Source: Pseudorhodobacter antarcticus
GTDB lineage: Bacteria; Pseudomonadota; Alphaproteobacteria; Rhodobacterales; Rhodobacteraceae
Length of the DNA: 10,052 nucleotides
Reading direction: 5' to 3'
Assembly: GCA_945897655.1 (NCBI GenBank)
Contig: CAMDHB010000098.1
Location: 1-10,052, forward strand
In this document: positions 1 to 6,725 of the stretch, piece after piece
Layout: every line of letters begins with the position of its first letter
How positions within the stretch are numbered: the first letter of the stretch is position 1
Position numbers and translations under genes: made by a program
Notes under the pieces: generated by a model
Database searches by the model: none
What the model was told of the DNA's origin: nothing
What the model saw: the letters and a program-made list of their open reading frames with translations, nothing else

Positions 1-223
1 AAGGCTGGGGTTTGGTGCGGCGAGGTACTGCGGTTTCCGAATCGCCTGCGATTCCATCCGCCTGTCTTGGCTGTGGCGAGTGCGCCTACGTCGGCCAACC
101 CATTCCTTGCGGCGGGAAAGCGTAAACGTCGATCATTCCTTTCGCCGCAGTGCCAAAAACGCAGCCCATGCCTTGGATTTCGGCACCAAGCCCCATAGGG
201 TGCGCCGAAAAAGGGGGTGTTGC
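1..223. other. Upstream region without a confident gene; leader of the first operon
   Basis: All three plus frames are open for much of this stretch, so none is convincing as coding. Frame 3 (bases 3-125, ending in TAA at 123-125) reads as a Cys-rich tail, ending ACLGCGECAYVGQPIPCGGKA without its last few residues' context, and could be the C-terminus of a gene that starts before the window; I do not recognise it. The in-frame extension of the next gene back to an ATG at 80 is rich in Arg and unlike its family, so it is treated as non-coding. An imperfect stem (TTCGG-CACC at 179-187 against GGTG-CG-CCGAA at 199-209, with a 2-base bulge) lies just before the ribosome binding site of the next gene. 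It has no T-tract on the plus strand. Confidence 0.35.
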
Positions 224-1792
224 ATGCGTGATTTCCAGGTTCCCGGCCGGTCGGCCACATATGCGTCGAACGGAATGTGTGCGACTTCACACCCTTTGGC
301 GGCCAAAGCGGCAATCGATATCCTTCAAGCCGGCGGAAATGCTGTGGATGCGGCCATTGCGGGTGCAGTGCTGCTTGGCATTTGCGAGCCTCAGATGACG
401 GGGATTGGGGGCGATTGCTTCATCCTCGTGAAACCGGCGGGGTCTGAGGAGGTCATCGCCCTCAACGGGTCGGGGCGCGCCCCTGCCGCCGCAAGTGCCG
501 AGGGCCTGCGCGCACGCGGATTGACGGCCGTTCCTGCGCGCGGAGTCGAACCCATCACGATCCCCGGGGCGGTGGATGCCTTTTGCACACTTTCTGCGGA
601 TTATGGCGTCATGGGACTGGATCAGGTTCTTGCCCCGGCAATCCACTACGCTGAGGAGGGGGTTCCCGTGGCCCCACGGGTTGCATTCGATTGGGCAGAT
701 GATTCCTCGGCGTTGACCGGGGAGGCGCGTCGCTTCTTGCTGCTGGATGGCAAGGTTCCGATGCCGGGGCAAATGTTTCGCGCGCCGGGTCAGGCCGAAG
801 TGTTTCGGCGGATCGCTGCCAAAGGCCGGGCCGGGTTTTATGAAGGCGAAGTGGCCGAGGACATGGTGAAATCCCTGCAAGCACTTGGCGGGGCGCATAC
901 CTTGGACGATTTTGCGGCCACGCGCTGCACTTATGGAAAGCCGGTCGTTGGTGACTACAAAGGCCATGACCTGCAAGAGCACCCGCCAAACGGGCAGGGC
1001 GCAACGGCGATCCTGCTTTTGAACATATTGAAGCATTTCGACTTGGGCAGCATGGATCCTTACGGGACCCAGCGCGCACATATCGAAGCTGAGGCGTCAA
1101 AGCTTGCCTATGATGCGCGCAACCGTTTCATTGCGGAAAGCACCCCTCGTTTGGAGCATATGCTGTCGCGCGAAACCGCGGCAGACTTGGCTGCCCTGAT
1201 CGACCCCAAGCGGGCAATCAAGGCGGCAGCCCCCTTGACCGAAACCGTGCACCGCGAAACGATCTACATCACCGTCGTTGATCGCGACCGGATGGCCGTA
1301 TCGCTGATCTACTCGATCTATCTTGGTTTTGGCTCGGGGCTGGCATCGTCCAAGTTCGGGATCAATTTCCAGAACAGAGGGGCAGGTTTCACACTGGCAC
1401 AGGGGCATCCAAACGAAATGGCGGGTGGCAAACGCCCGATGCACACCATCATACCGGCCATGTTGGGGCGCGGTGGCAAGGTCACGATGCCTTTCGGGGT
1501 CATGGGTGGTGCCTATCAGCCCTGCGGCCATGCCCGGTTTGTCACCAACATGGTCGATTTTGGCATGGACGGACAGACTGCCGTTGATGGGCCGCGCTGT
1601 TTCTCAGGCACTGAAGGGATGCTCGTGGAACGTGGCTATTCGGAGAAGGTGCGCGCCGAATTGTCGGATATGGGGCATGACGTATCAATCCCGGCAGAAC
1701 CCTTGGGCGGTGCACAGAACATACTCATGACGGACGGCATTCTGATCGGGGCATCTGACCCGCGCAAGGATGGTTGCGCCTTGGGGTACTGA
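224..1792 (+). CDS. Gamma-glutamyltransferase-family Ntn-hydrolase (non-canonical, cytoplasmic type)
   Basis: This 522-residue protein belongs to the gamma-glutamyltransferase (GGT) family, enzymes that self-cleave and then use the new N-terminal Thr to hydrolyse or transfer gamma-glutamyl groups, for example from glutathione. Seen: the N-terminal GGNAVDAAIA block (about residues 37-46), the EPQMTGIGGDCF core (55-66), Arg85 in NGSGRAP at the place of the substrate-carboxylate Arg, and the predicted processing site between Glu345 and Thr346 in RETIYITVVDRD. Compared by eye with E. coli GGT, the nucleophile Thr is kept. The downstream substrate-binding Thr-x-Asn reads Ser-x-Tyr, and the PLSSM segment is replaced by KRPMHTIIP (403-411). 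That pattern fits the YwrD-like, hydrolase-leaning branch. No signal peptide follows the chosen start, so a cytoplasmic location is likely. The ATG at 224 was preferred over one at 80 because it has a purine-rich site (AAGGGGG) upstream and begins family-like sequence. It is the first gene of a three-gene operon. The true substrate is unknown. Confidence 0.9.
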   Translation: MRDFQVPGRSATYASNGMCATSHPLAAKAAIDILQAGGNAVDAAIAGAVLLGICEPQMTGIGGDCFILVKPAGSEEVIALNGSGRAPAAASAEGLRARGLTAVPARGVEPITIPGAVDAFCTLSADYGVMGLDQVLAPAIHYAEEGVPVAPRVAFDWADDSSALTGEARRFLLLDGKVPMPGQMFRAPGQAEVFRRIAAKGRAGFYEGEVAEDMVKSLQALGGAHTLDDFAATRCTYGKPVVGDYKGHDLQEHPPNGQGATAILLLNILKHFDLGSMDPYGTQRAHIEAEASKLAYDARNRFIAESTPRLEHMLSRETAADLAALIDPKRAIKAAAPLTETVHRETIYITVVDRDRMAVSLIYSIYLGFGSGLASSKFGINFQNRGAGFTLAQGHPNEMAGGKRPMHTIIPAMLGRGGKVTMPFGVMGGAYQPCGHARFVTNMVDFGMDGQTAVDGPRCFSGTEGMLVERGYSEKVRAELSDMGHDVSIPAEPLGGAQNILMTDGILIGASDPRKDGCALGY

Positions 1793-1795
1793 AGG

Positions 1796-2248
1796 ATGGA
1801 TTATCAAGCTGTAACGGCCAGTATCCTTGCACTGACAGATCGTGAAACCGACACAGTGGCGCTGATGGCAACGGTCGCGTGTGAAGTGCATAACGCGCAT
1901 CCCTTTGCTGATTGGACAGGATTTTACCGGGTGGTGGGGCCGGAACTGTTGAAGATCGGCCCTTATCAGGGTGGACATGGCTGCCTTGTGATACCGTTCG
2001 ATCGCGGTGTGTGCGGGGCGTGCGCCCGGACGGGCATGGTTCAGAATGTGCCCGATGTTGAGGATTTTCCCGGCCATATCGCCTGTGCGGCATCCACCCG
2101 GTCGGAGCTGGTCGTCCCGGTTTGGAACGCCCGGGGGCAGCTGCTGGGGGTGTTCGATATCGACAGTGACGCCCCTGCTGCCTTTACCAGCGTGGATGAG
2201 GATTGGCTGGTGCCTTTGCTGGCCAAGGTTTTTGCGGAGGCTGAATGA
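1796..2248 (+). CDS. msrC: Free methionine-(R)-sulfoxide reductase (GAF-domain fRMsr)
   Basis: This 150-residue single GAF-domain protein reduces free L-methionine-(R)-sulfoxide to methionine in the cytoplasm, using thioredoxin-type reductants. Seen: the family signature running from WTGFYRV (40-46) through the GVCGACA and FPGHIAC segments to SELVVPV (103-109). Three cysteines, Cys63, Cys73 and Cys97, have the same spacing (10 and 24 residues) as E. coli fRMsr Cys84, Cys94 and Cys118, where the last is catalytic; the set is therefore complete. An extra Cys76 sits beside the second. The length is normal for the family. The gene starts 3 bases after the GGT-family stop codon and its AAGG lies directly against the ATG, which suggests translation by coupling with the gene before it. 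Its 3' end overlaps the next gene. The role is oxidative damage repair of the methionine pool, a theme shared with the peroxiredoxin at the far end. Confidence 0.93.
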   Translation: MDYQAVTASILALTDRETDTVALMATVACEVHNAHPFADWTGFYRVVGPELLKIGPYQGGHGCLVIPFDRGVCGACARTGMVQNVPDVEDFPGHIACAASTRSELVVPVWNARGQLLGVFDIDSDAPAAFTSVDEDWLVPLLAKVFAEAE

Positions 2249-2991
2249 TGAGGGGATCGTGTCTGTGTGGCGGGGTCGTGTTTGACGTTTTGGGACATTC
2301 TCGCCCAGTAATCGCCTGTCATTGCACCCAGTGCCGCAAACAGTCGGGTCATTTCTGGGCCGCGAGTGCGGTATCGCAGGATGCGCTGACACTGGTAAAG
2401 GCAGATACGCTTGCTTGGTACGCAGCCTCTGACAGCGCCAAACGAGGGTTCTGCAATGGTTGTGGCGCGTTCTTGTTTTGGCAGGCCATGGAGTCAGACC
2501 AGATCAGTTTTGCGCCCGGTGCGATTGATGGTCCAACCGGACTACAGATCGCTGAGCATTGGTATGAGGATGATGCTGGCGACTATTATCATGGCCAGCC
2601 AACCACGGCGGAGGTTCTGTACGGATCGTGTCTGTGCGGGGCGAACCGATTTACCTTGTCGGGACCGATGGGTGAGGTTTGGGGCTGTCATTGTCATCAG
2701 TGCCGCAAGACGTCGGGGCACTACTCGGCAAGTTTTGATGCGCCGACCAGCATGATTGAATGGCACGCGCGGCGCACCCGCGATCATGTTGGGCCGAACG
2801 GCGGGGTGCGCAGCTTTTGTCCAACATGCGGATCGGGGCTGTTGTTTCGAAGCGCCAGCGAACAATCGGTAGAGGCAGGAGTTATCGATAATCCAACGGC
2901 CGGCAGGCTGGTTCGGCATATCCATGTTTCCAGCAAGGGCGATTACTATGAGTTGACGGATGGATTGCCGCAGTCCCCATCCGGGGAGTAA
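2245..2991 (+). CDS. Tandem GFA/CENP-V zinc-domain protein (two fused domains)
   Basis: The 248-residue product carries two complete copies of the GFA fold, named after S-(hydroxymethyl)glutathione synthase of Paracoccus, whose role in glutathione-dependent formaldehyde handling is debated. Copy 1 has Cys6, Cys8, Cys25, Cys27, Cys30, Cys70 and Cys73; copy 2 has Cys129, Cys131, Cys148, Cys150, Cys153, Cys192 and Cys195. By family knowledge, the CxC plus CxxC cysteines bind a structural zinc and the CxCxxC cysteines a second, active-site zinc; both sets are intact in both halves. Typical members have one domain of about 120-190 residues, so this is a fusion or duplication. Start: the ATG at 2245 overlaps the msrC stop (ATGA), with GGAGG at 2236-2240; a second ATG at 2248 is equally possible. 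It is last in the operon. No clear T-tract terminator follows. The substrate is unknown, and formaldehyde should not be assumed. Confidence 0.9.
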   Translation: MMRGSCLCGGVVFDVLGHSRPVIACHCTQCRKQSGHFWAASAVSQDALTLVKADTLAWYAASDSAKRGFCNGCGAFLFWQAMESDQISFAPGAIDGPTGLQIAEHWYEDDAGDYYHGQPTTAEVLYGSCLCGANRFTLSGPMGEVWGCHCHQCRKTSGHYSASFDAPTSMIEWHARRTRDHVGPNGGVRSFCPTCGSGLLFRSASEQSVEAGVIDNPTAGRLVRHIHVSSKGDYYELTDGLPQSPSGE

Positions 2992-3215
2992 GCAGGGCCA
3001 ACATCGGCTGGATGAGCCTGCGGAAGCAGATTGGGGCCGAGTGGTTACACAAATCACGCCCAAGCCTGATCTGGACCAATAGCGGGACATCTTGAACACC
3101 CAATTGATTTGGAGGTCGGCCGCGTTCCGGTTTTCATCGGATGAAAATGATCGGCGCAGTCAGGCTCTTGAACTTCCAGATCAAGGGACGGATGGTGACG
3201 AAAAGGGAGATGAAG
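2992..3215 (+). other. Intergenic region upstream of the methyltransferase gene
   Basis: This 224-base gap holds no gene I would support; short open frames here start at non-ATG codons or only extend the next gene backwards. I looked for a methionine-related riboswitch because the next gene belongs to methionine metabolism. The conserved SAM-II GCTAAA element is absent, and I saw no SAH-type pattern. The one clear structure is a perfect 17-base dyad at 3131-3147, listed separately. Confidence 0.6.
3131..3147. promoter_or_regulatory. 17-base dyad, possible operator of the homocysteine methyltransferase gene
   Basis: TTTTCAT, spacer CGG, ATGAAAA: perfect 7-base arms in an otherwise GC-rich intergenic region, 68 bases before the start codon at 3216. 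The core reads TTCA-N5-TGAA, the mirror arrangement of the TGAA-N5-TTCA pattern known for MetR of enterobacteria, so identity with MetR sites cannot be claimed. It could instead form a short hairpin in the leader RNA. No convincing -35/-10 pair was found nearby. Confidence 0.35.
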
Positions 3216-4109
3216 ATGTCCAAGATTACACTGCTGGATGGGGGAATGGGGCAGGAACTGGTGGCCCGTTCCGGTGATGAACCAACGCCGCTGTGGGCGA
3301 CGCGTGTGATGATTGATCATCCCGGCATGGTGAAGGCCATCCACGATGACTACTTTGCCGCCGGCGCGACGGTTGCCACGACCAACACCTATGCCATCCA
3401 CCATGATCGGTTGGAGCGTGTGGGTATGGATCATCTGTTCCATGCCCTGCATCTGCGCGCCTTGGCCGAAGCGCACGAAGCGGCGGGGGGCAAGGGGGCG
3501 CGCATTGCCGGGTCAATTGGCCCGCTGAAGGCGTCTTATCGGCCCGATCTTGCCGATCCTGTCGATATTGCCGCACCGAAATACGCCGAAGTGGCCGCAA
3601 TCCTGGGCCCACATGTGGATGTGATCCTGTGCGAAACGATGGCGTCCATTGTGATGGCGGAAGCGGTGGCAAAAGGCGCGCAGGCCGCGGGCAAACCGGT
3701 CTGGTTGTCTGTTTCGGTCGATGACAATGACGGGACCAGGCTTCGGTCTGGGGAACCGGTGGCGGATCTGGTAGCGGTCGTTGCCAAGTATCCTGTCGCT
3801 GCAGTCTTGGCGAATTGTTCGGTGCCCGAGGCGATGGCTGCGGCCTTGGGAGAGCTGAAGGCTTTGGGTTTGCCGTTTGGCGCCTATGCCAACGGGTTCA
3901 CCCATATTTCCGGCAACTTCCTGAAAGATGCGCCGACGGTCAAGGAACTGACCCATCGCCATGATCTGACGCCCGAGAAGTATGGTGATTTCGCAATGGT
4001 CTGGGTCGGGATGGGGGCGACGATTGTGGGGGGGTGCTGTGAAGTTGGGCCGGCCCATATCACTCATCTGGCCACAAGGTTGAAGGCTGCGGGACACGAG
4101 ATTGTTTGA
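3216..4109 (+). CDS. Homocysteine S-methyltransferase family protein (BHMT/MmuM-like)
   Basis: This 297-residue enzyme is expected to move a methyl group from a donor such as S-methylmethionine, S-adenosylmethionine or a betaine-type compound onto homocysteine, giving methionine, in the cytoplasm. Seen: DGGMGQEL (residues 8-15), the N-terminal homocysteine-binding motif; TTNTYA (55-60); and the three zinc-binding cysteines Cys201 (ANCSVPE), Cys274 and Cys275 (GGCCEVGP), matching human BHMT Cys217, Cys299 and Cys300. It lacks the cobalamin modules of MetH, and its length fits stand-alone enzymes. The ATG at 3216 was chosen because GGGAG (3205-3209) lies at proper distance and family sequence starts at once. 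ATGs at 3141 and 3210 are in frame, but the added residues look non-coding. The stop overlaps the rluA start, so the two are probably cotranscribed. The donor cannot be told from sequence. Confidence 0.92.
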   Translation: MSKITLLDGGMGQELVARSGDEPTPLWATRVMIDHPGMVKAIHDDYFAAGATVATTNTYAIHHDRLERVGMDHLFHALHLRALAEAHEAAGGKGARIAGSIGPLKASYRPDLADPVDIAAPKYAEVAAILGPHVDVILCETMASIVMAEAVAKGAQAAGKPVWLSVSVDDNDGTRLRSGEPVADLVAVVAKYPVAAVLANCSVPEAMAAALGELKALGLPFGAYANGFTHISGNFLKDAPTVKELTHRHDLTPEKYGDFAMVWVGMGATIVGGCCEVGPAHITHLATRLKAAGHEIV

Positions 4110-4749
4110 ATTCGACTATCGCCCGCCGGATGTGCCGTTACGGGTAATTTTTGAAGATGATCTGGTGATCGTGGCGGACAAGCCTGCCGGATTGCTGTCG
4201 GTTCCGGGCAAGTTGGAGGGGCGAAAGGACTGTCTGGAAAGCCGGCTGCGGGCGGTTTTCTGGGACAGTCTGCTGGTCCATCGATTGGACTGCGATACTT
4301 CGGGGGTCATGATCTTTGCCCGGACCAAGCAGGCGCAGGGGTTCCTGGGGCAGGAGCTTGAGCAGAGGCGGGCGAAGAAGGTCTATGTGGCGCGGGTTGC
4401 GGGCGTGATGGAGGCCGACCGGGGCCGAGTCGATTTGCCGATTGCGGCGGACTGGGAATTTCGGCCGCGGCAGAAGGTGGATCATGAGCGCGGCCGGGTG
4501 GCGGTCACGGACTTTGAGGTAGTTGCGCAGGGGGCGGGCGAGACGCGGGTGCGGCTTTATCCCCAGACCGGGAGGAGCCATCAGTTGCGGGTGCATATGC
4601 TCGCGCTGGGGCATCCCATTTTGGGGGACCCGATTTATTCCGAGGATTCAAAGGCCTATCCGCGGCTTATGCTGCATGCGGAGCGTTTGGGTCTGCATCA
4701 TCCGGGCACCAAGGAATGGGTGGAGTTTCAGGCGGCCTGCCCGTTCTGA
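4102..4749 (+). CDS. rluA: Dual-specificity 23S rRNA/tRNA pseudouridine synthase RluA
   Basis: The 215-residue product converts uridine to pseudouridine; in E. coli RluA acts on position 746 of 23S rRNA and position 32 of some tRNAs. Seen: KPAGLLSVPG (27-36); the catalytic motif HRLDCDTSG (60-68) with Asp63 as the expected nucleophile; QTGRSHQLRVHMLALGHPIL in the second half; and a closing LMLHAERLGLHHP segment. Similarity to E. coli RluA (219 residues) is high along the whole length, and no S4 domain is present, as expected for RluA rather than RluC/RluD. The start is a TTG inside the last codons of the methyltransferase gene (8-base overlap), chosen because it restores the YxPP-type N-terminus of the family. 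A GTG at 4132 is the next option but would remove conserved residues. The gene ends two bases from the stop of the opposing oxidoreductase gene. Confidence 0.93.
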   Translation: MFEFDYRPPDVPLRVIFEDDLVIVADKPAGLLSVPGKLEGRKDCLESRLRAVFWDSLLVHRLDCDTSGVMIFARTKQAQGFLGQELEQRRAKKVYVARVAGVMEADRGRVDLPIAADWEFRPRQKVDHERGRVAVTDFEVVAQGAGETRVRLYPQTGRSHQLRVHMLALGHPILGDPIYSEDSKAYPRLMLHAERLGLHHPGTKEWVEFQAACPF

Positions 4750-4751
4750 GC

Positions 4752-6725
4752 CTAGAGGCTTAGGGCGAGTTTGCGGCCCTCGTGGAAGGCATAGGCGGCC
4801 AGGCGGGGGGCGGTGCAATCGCCGATGCGGTGGGTGGTTTTGCCCGCGAAGGTTTCAGGGAAGGGATCGAAGGCGCGGTTGGTGGTGGACATCACTAGGG
4901 CGGAGGTGGGGATCGTTTCCTCGTTTCCGGTCAAGAGGTTGCGGACAGTGACGCCGTTGCCGTGCCATGCGGTCAGGCAGTGTTCGGTCAGGAATTTGAC
5001 GCCGAGTTTGGCCATGCGGCGGCGGGCGGCGCCGTCGGCGGCGGTGCGGGCGATTTCGCGGCCGACAAAGGGTTCGGGGGTCACGATGGTCACGTGCTTG
5101 CCCTGTTCGGCCAGGGCCCAGGCGGTGCCGGTGCCGCGCCAGTTGGAGCCTTCGTCATAAAGGACGACGCTGTCGGCGATGCGGGCCTCGCGGCGGAGGA
5201 CTTGTTCGGGGGACCAGACGTTGCCGAGGTTTATTCCCGGTAGGGATTCGAGGTGGGGTTGCCAGCGTTGGAAGCCGGTTTCATCCGGCAGGGAGCCGGT
5301 GGCGAGGATGACGGTATCGGCGGGGTGGGCGGCGATTTCTTCGGTGTCCAGGTAGGTGTTAAGGCGGAGTTTCACGTTCAGTTTGGCGAATTGGGTTTCG
5401 TACCAGTTCATCAGATCCAGGATCTGCGCGCGGCGGGGTTGCATGCCTGCAAGGCGGAATTGGCCGCCGATGACCGGCAAAGCCTCAACAATTTCAACGC
5501 GATGGCCGCGTTCGGCGGCGGCGCGGGCGGCTTCCAATCCGGCGGGGCCGGCGCCCACAATTAACACATTCTTTACAGCTTGGGCCTGCGTGAAGCGGTC
5601 GCCGCCCCATTCGAATTCGCGCCCGACAGAGGGGTTGATCAGGCAGGAAATCCAGTAATCACGGCTGCGGCGGCCCCAGCACATCTGGTTGCAGGAGATG
5701 CAGCCACGGATGTCGTCAGCCCGACCTTCGGTCGTTTTGCGGGCCAGATGGGGGTCGGCGATTTGCCCGCGGACGATGGAGACGAGGTCGGCCTCTCCGC
5801 TTGCGATGATGGTTTCGGCGTTGTCGGGGGTTCTGATCCCGGCTTCGGAAGTGATCTTGGCATGTTTAACAATTGCTTTCAGCTGCGTTGTGAGGGGGGT
5901 GGTCAGCTTTTCGCCCTCGGTAAACGCCGGGATGATGCCTTCGAAATCGAGGTAGGAGCCGTAGCCGCAGGTGACGTAGTCGATGTGGCCCGTGGCGTCG
6001 TGGAGGGCGACGATTTCGCAGAGGTTTTCGGCGCTGAGGGTGACGTTGTAGGCGGTGGAGTAGGAGATGGCGAGGCCTACGATGAAGTCTTCGCCGCAGG
6101 ATTTGCGGATACGCTCGATCAGGGTGCGGGAGAAGCGGGTGCGGTTTTCGAGGGAGCCGCCCCAGCGGTCGGTGCGTTTGTTGGACCACGGGGTCCAGAA
6201 TTGGTCGAGAAGGGAGTGGTAGGCGGCCCAAACCTCAACCCCCTGGAAGCCGGCCTTTTTGGCGCGGAGGGCGGCGGCTTCGTGGGCGTCGAGCAGTTCC
6301 TCGATCTCAGCCTCGGTCATGGCGTGGGAGCCGTCTGAATCGTGGTAGGAGGGCAGGCCGGAGGGGGACCAGTGGGGGGCGAAGCTAAGGTCGGAATCGC
6401 CGTGGGCGCCGATATGGTAAAGCTGTTGCAGGATGACGGCGCCGGTGTCGTGGACCGCATCCGTGATCTTGCGGAAGTGGGGGATGATGTCGTCGGAAAT
6501 CAAGTAGTTTCCCCGGGTTAGGATGCCTGTGCGGTGGACCGGGACGGGTTCGGAGACGATCATGCCAGCCCCGCCCAAGGCGCGTTCCATGAGGTAGCCT
6601 TGTACCCTGGGCCCGGGGATTCCACGATCGGACATGTTGGCGGTGTGGGCGCCAAAGACGATGCGGTTGCGCAGCGTCTGGCCGCGCAATTGCAGGGGAG
6701 AGAGCAGGCGGGGGTGGTGGGACAT
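4752..6725 (-). CDS. NADH:flavin oxidoreductase, FMN/4Fe-4S/FAD type (2,4-dienoyl-CoA reductase / TMADH class)
   Basis: The 657-residue protein has an N-terminal Old-Yellow-Enzyme TIM barrel for FMN (about 1-340), a 4Fe-4S site and a C-terminal Rossmann module for FAD/NAD(P). Seen: Cys342, Cys345, Cys349 and Cys361 with CxxCxxxCx11C spacing, as in E. coli FadH; GAGPAG (391-396) with Glu414 closing the second strand; NKRTDRWGGSLENR (182-195); and a final GDCTAPR stretch. The family includes dienoyl-CoA reductases and amine N-demethylating enzymes such as trimethylamine, dimethylamine and N-methylproline dehydrogenases. The segment usually read as H-G-A-H-G-Y or Y-G-A-H-S-Y is here W-A-A-Y-H-S (166-171), so the substrate is probably not a standard one. 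The ATG at 6725 has GGAGG six bases upstream; a longer in-frame extension to 6791 is Pro/His-rich and lacks such a site. It converges with rluA and lies behind an aldehyde dehydrogenase gene, apparently in a separate transcript. Confidence 0.92.
   Translation of the reverse strand: MSHHPRLLSPLQLRGQTLRNRIVFGAHTANMSDRGIPGPRVQGYLMERALGGAGMIVSEPVPVHRTGILTRGNYLISDDIIPHFRKITDAVHDTGAVILQQLYHIGAHGDSDLSFAPHWSPSGLPSYHDSDGSHAMTEAEIEELLDAHEAAALRAKKAGFQGVEVWAAYHSLLDQFWTPWSNKRTDRWGGSLENRTRFSRTLIERIRKSCGEDFIVGLAISYSTAYNVTLSAENLCEIVALHDATGHIDYVTCGYGSYLDFEGIIPAFTEGEKLTTPLTTQLKAIVKHAKITSEAGIRTPDNAETIIASGEADLVSIVRGQIADPHLARKTTEGRADDIRGCISCNQMCWGRRSRDYWISCLINPSVGREFEWGGDRFTQAQAVKNVLIVGAGPAGLEAARAAAERGHRVEIVEALPVIGGQFRLAGMQPRRAQILDLMNWYETQFAKLNVKLRLNTYLDTEEIAAHPADTVILATGSLPDETGFQRWQPHLESLPGINLGNVWSPEQVLRREARIADSVVLYDEGSNWRGTGTAWALAEQGKHVTIVTPEPFVGREIARTAADGAARRRMAKLGVKFLTEHCLTAWHGNGVTVRNLLTGNEETIPTSALVMSTTNRAFDPFPETFAGKTTHRIGDCTAPRLAAYAFHEGRKLALSL

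Noticed and set aside
1..57. Minus-strand open frame starting at 57 and leaving the window
   Set aside because: Only 19 codons are visible and there is no clear ribosome binding site; cannot be supported.
80..223. N-terminal extension of the GGT-family gene to an ATG at 80
   Set aside because: The 48 added residues are Arg-rich, unlike the family and not a signal peptide; the ATG at 224 has a better upstream site.
2992..3215. Methionine-related riboswitch before the methyltransferase gene
   Set aside because: The GATTTGG stretch near 3106 recalled SAM-II, but the GCTAAA element and pseudoknot pairing are missing.
4747..4762. Small inverted repeat AGCCT-AG-AGGCT covering the convergent stop codons
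   Set aside because: Only five perfect pairs, a two-base loop and no T-tract on either strand; too weak to call a bidirectional terminator.
5580..6338. 252-residue plus-strand open frame opposite the flavin oxidoreductase
   Set aside because: It is rich in Gly, Val, Ala and Asp without motifs and mirrors the codon structure of a clear minus-strand gene; an antisense shadow of high-GC DNA.
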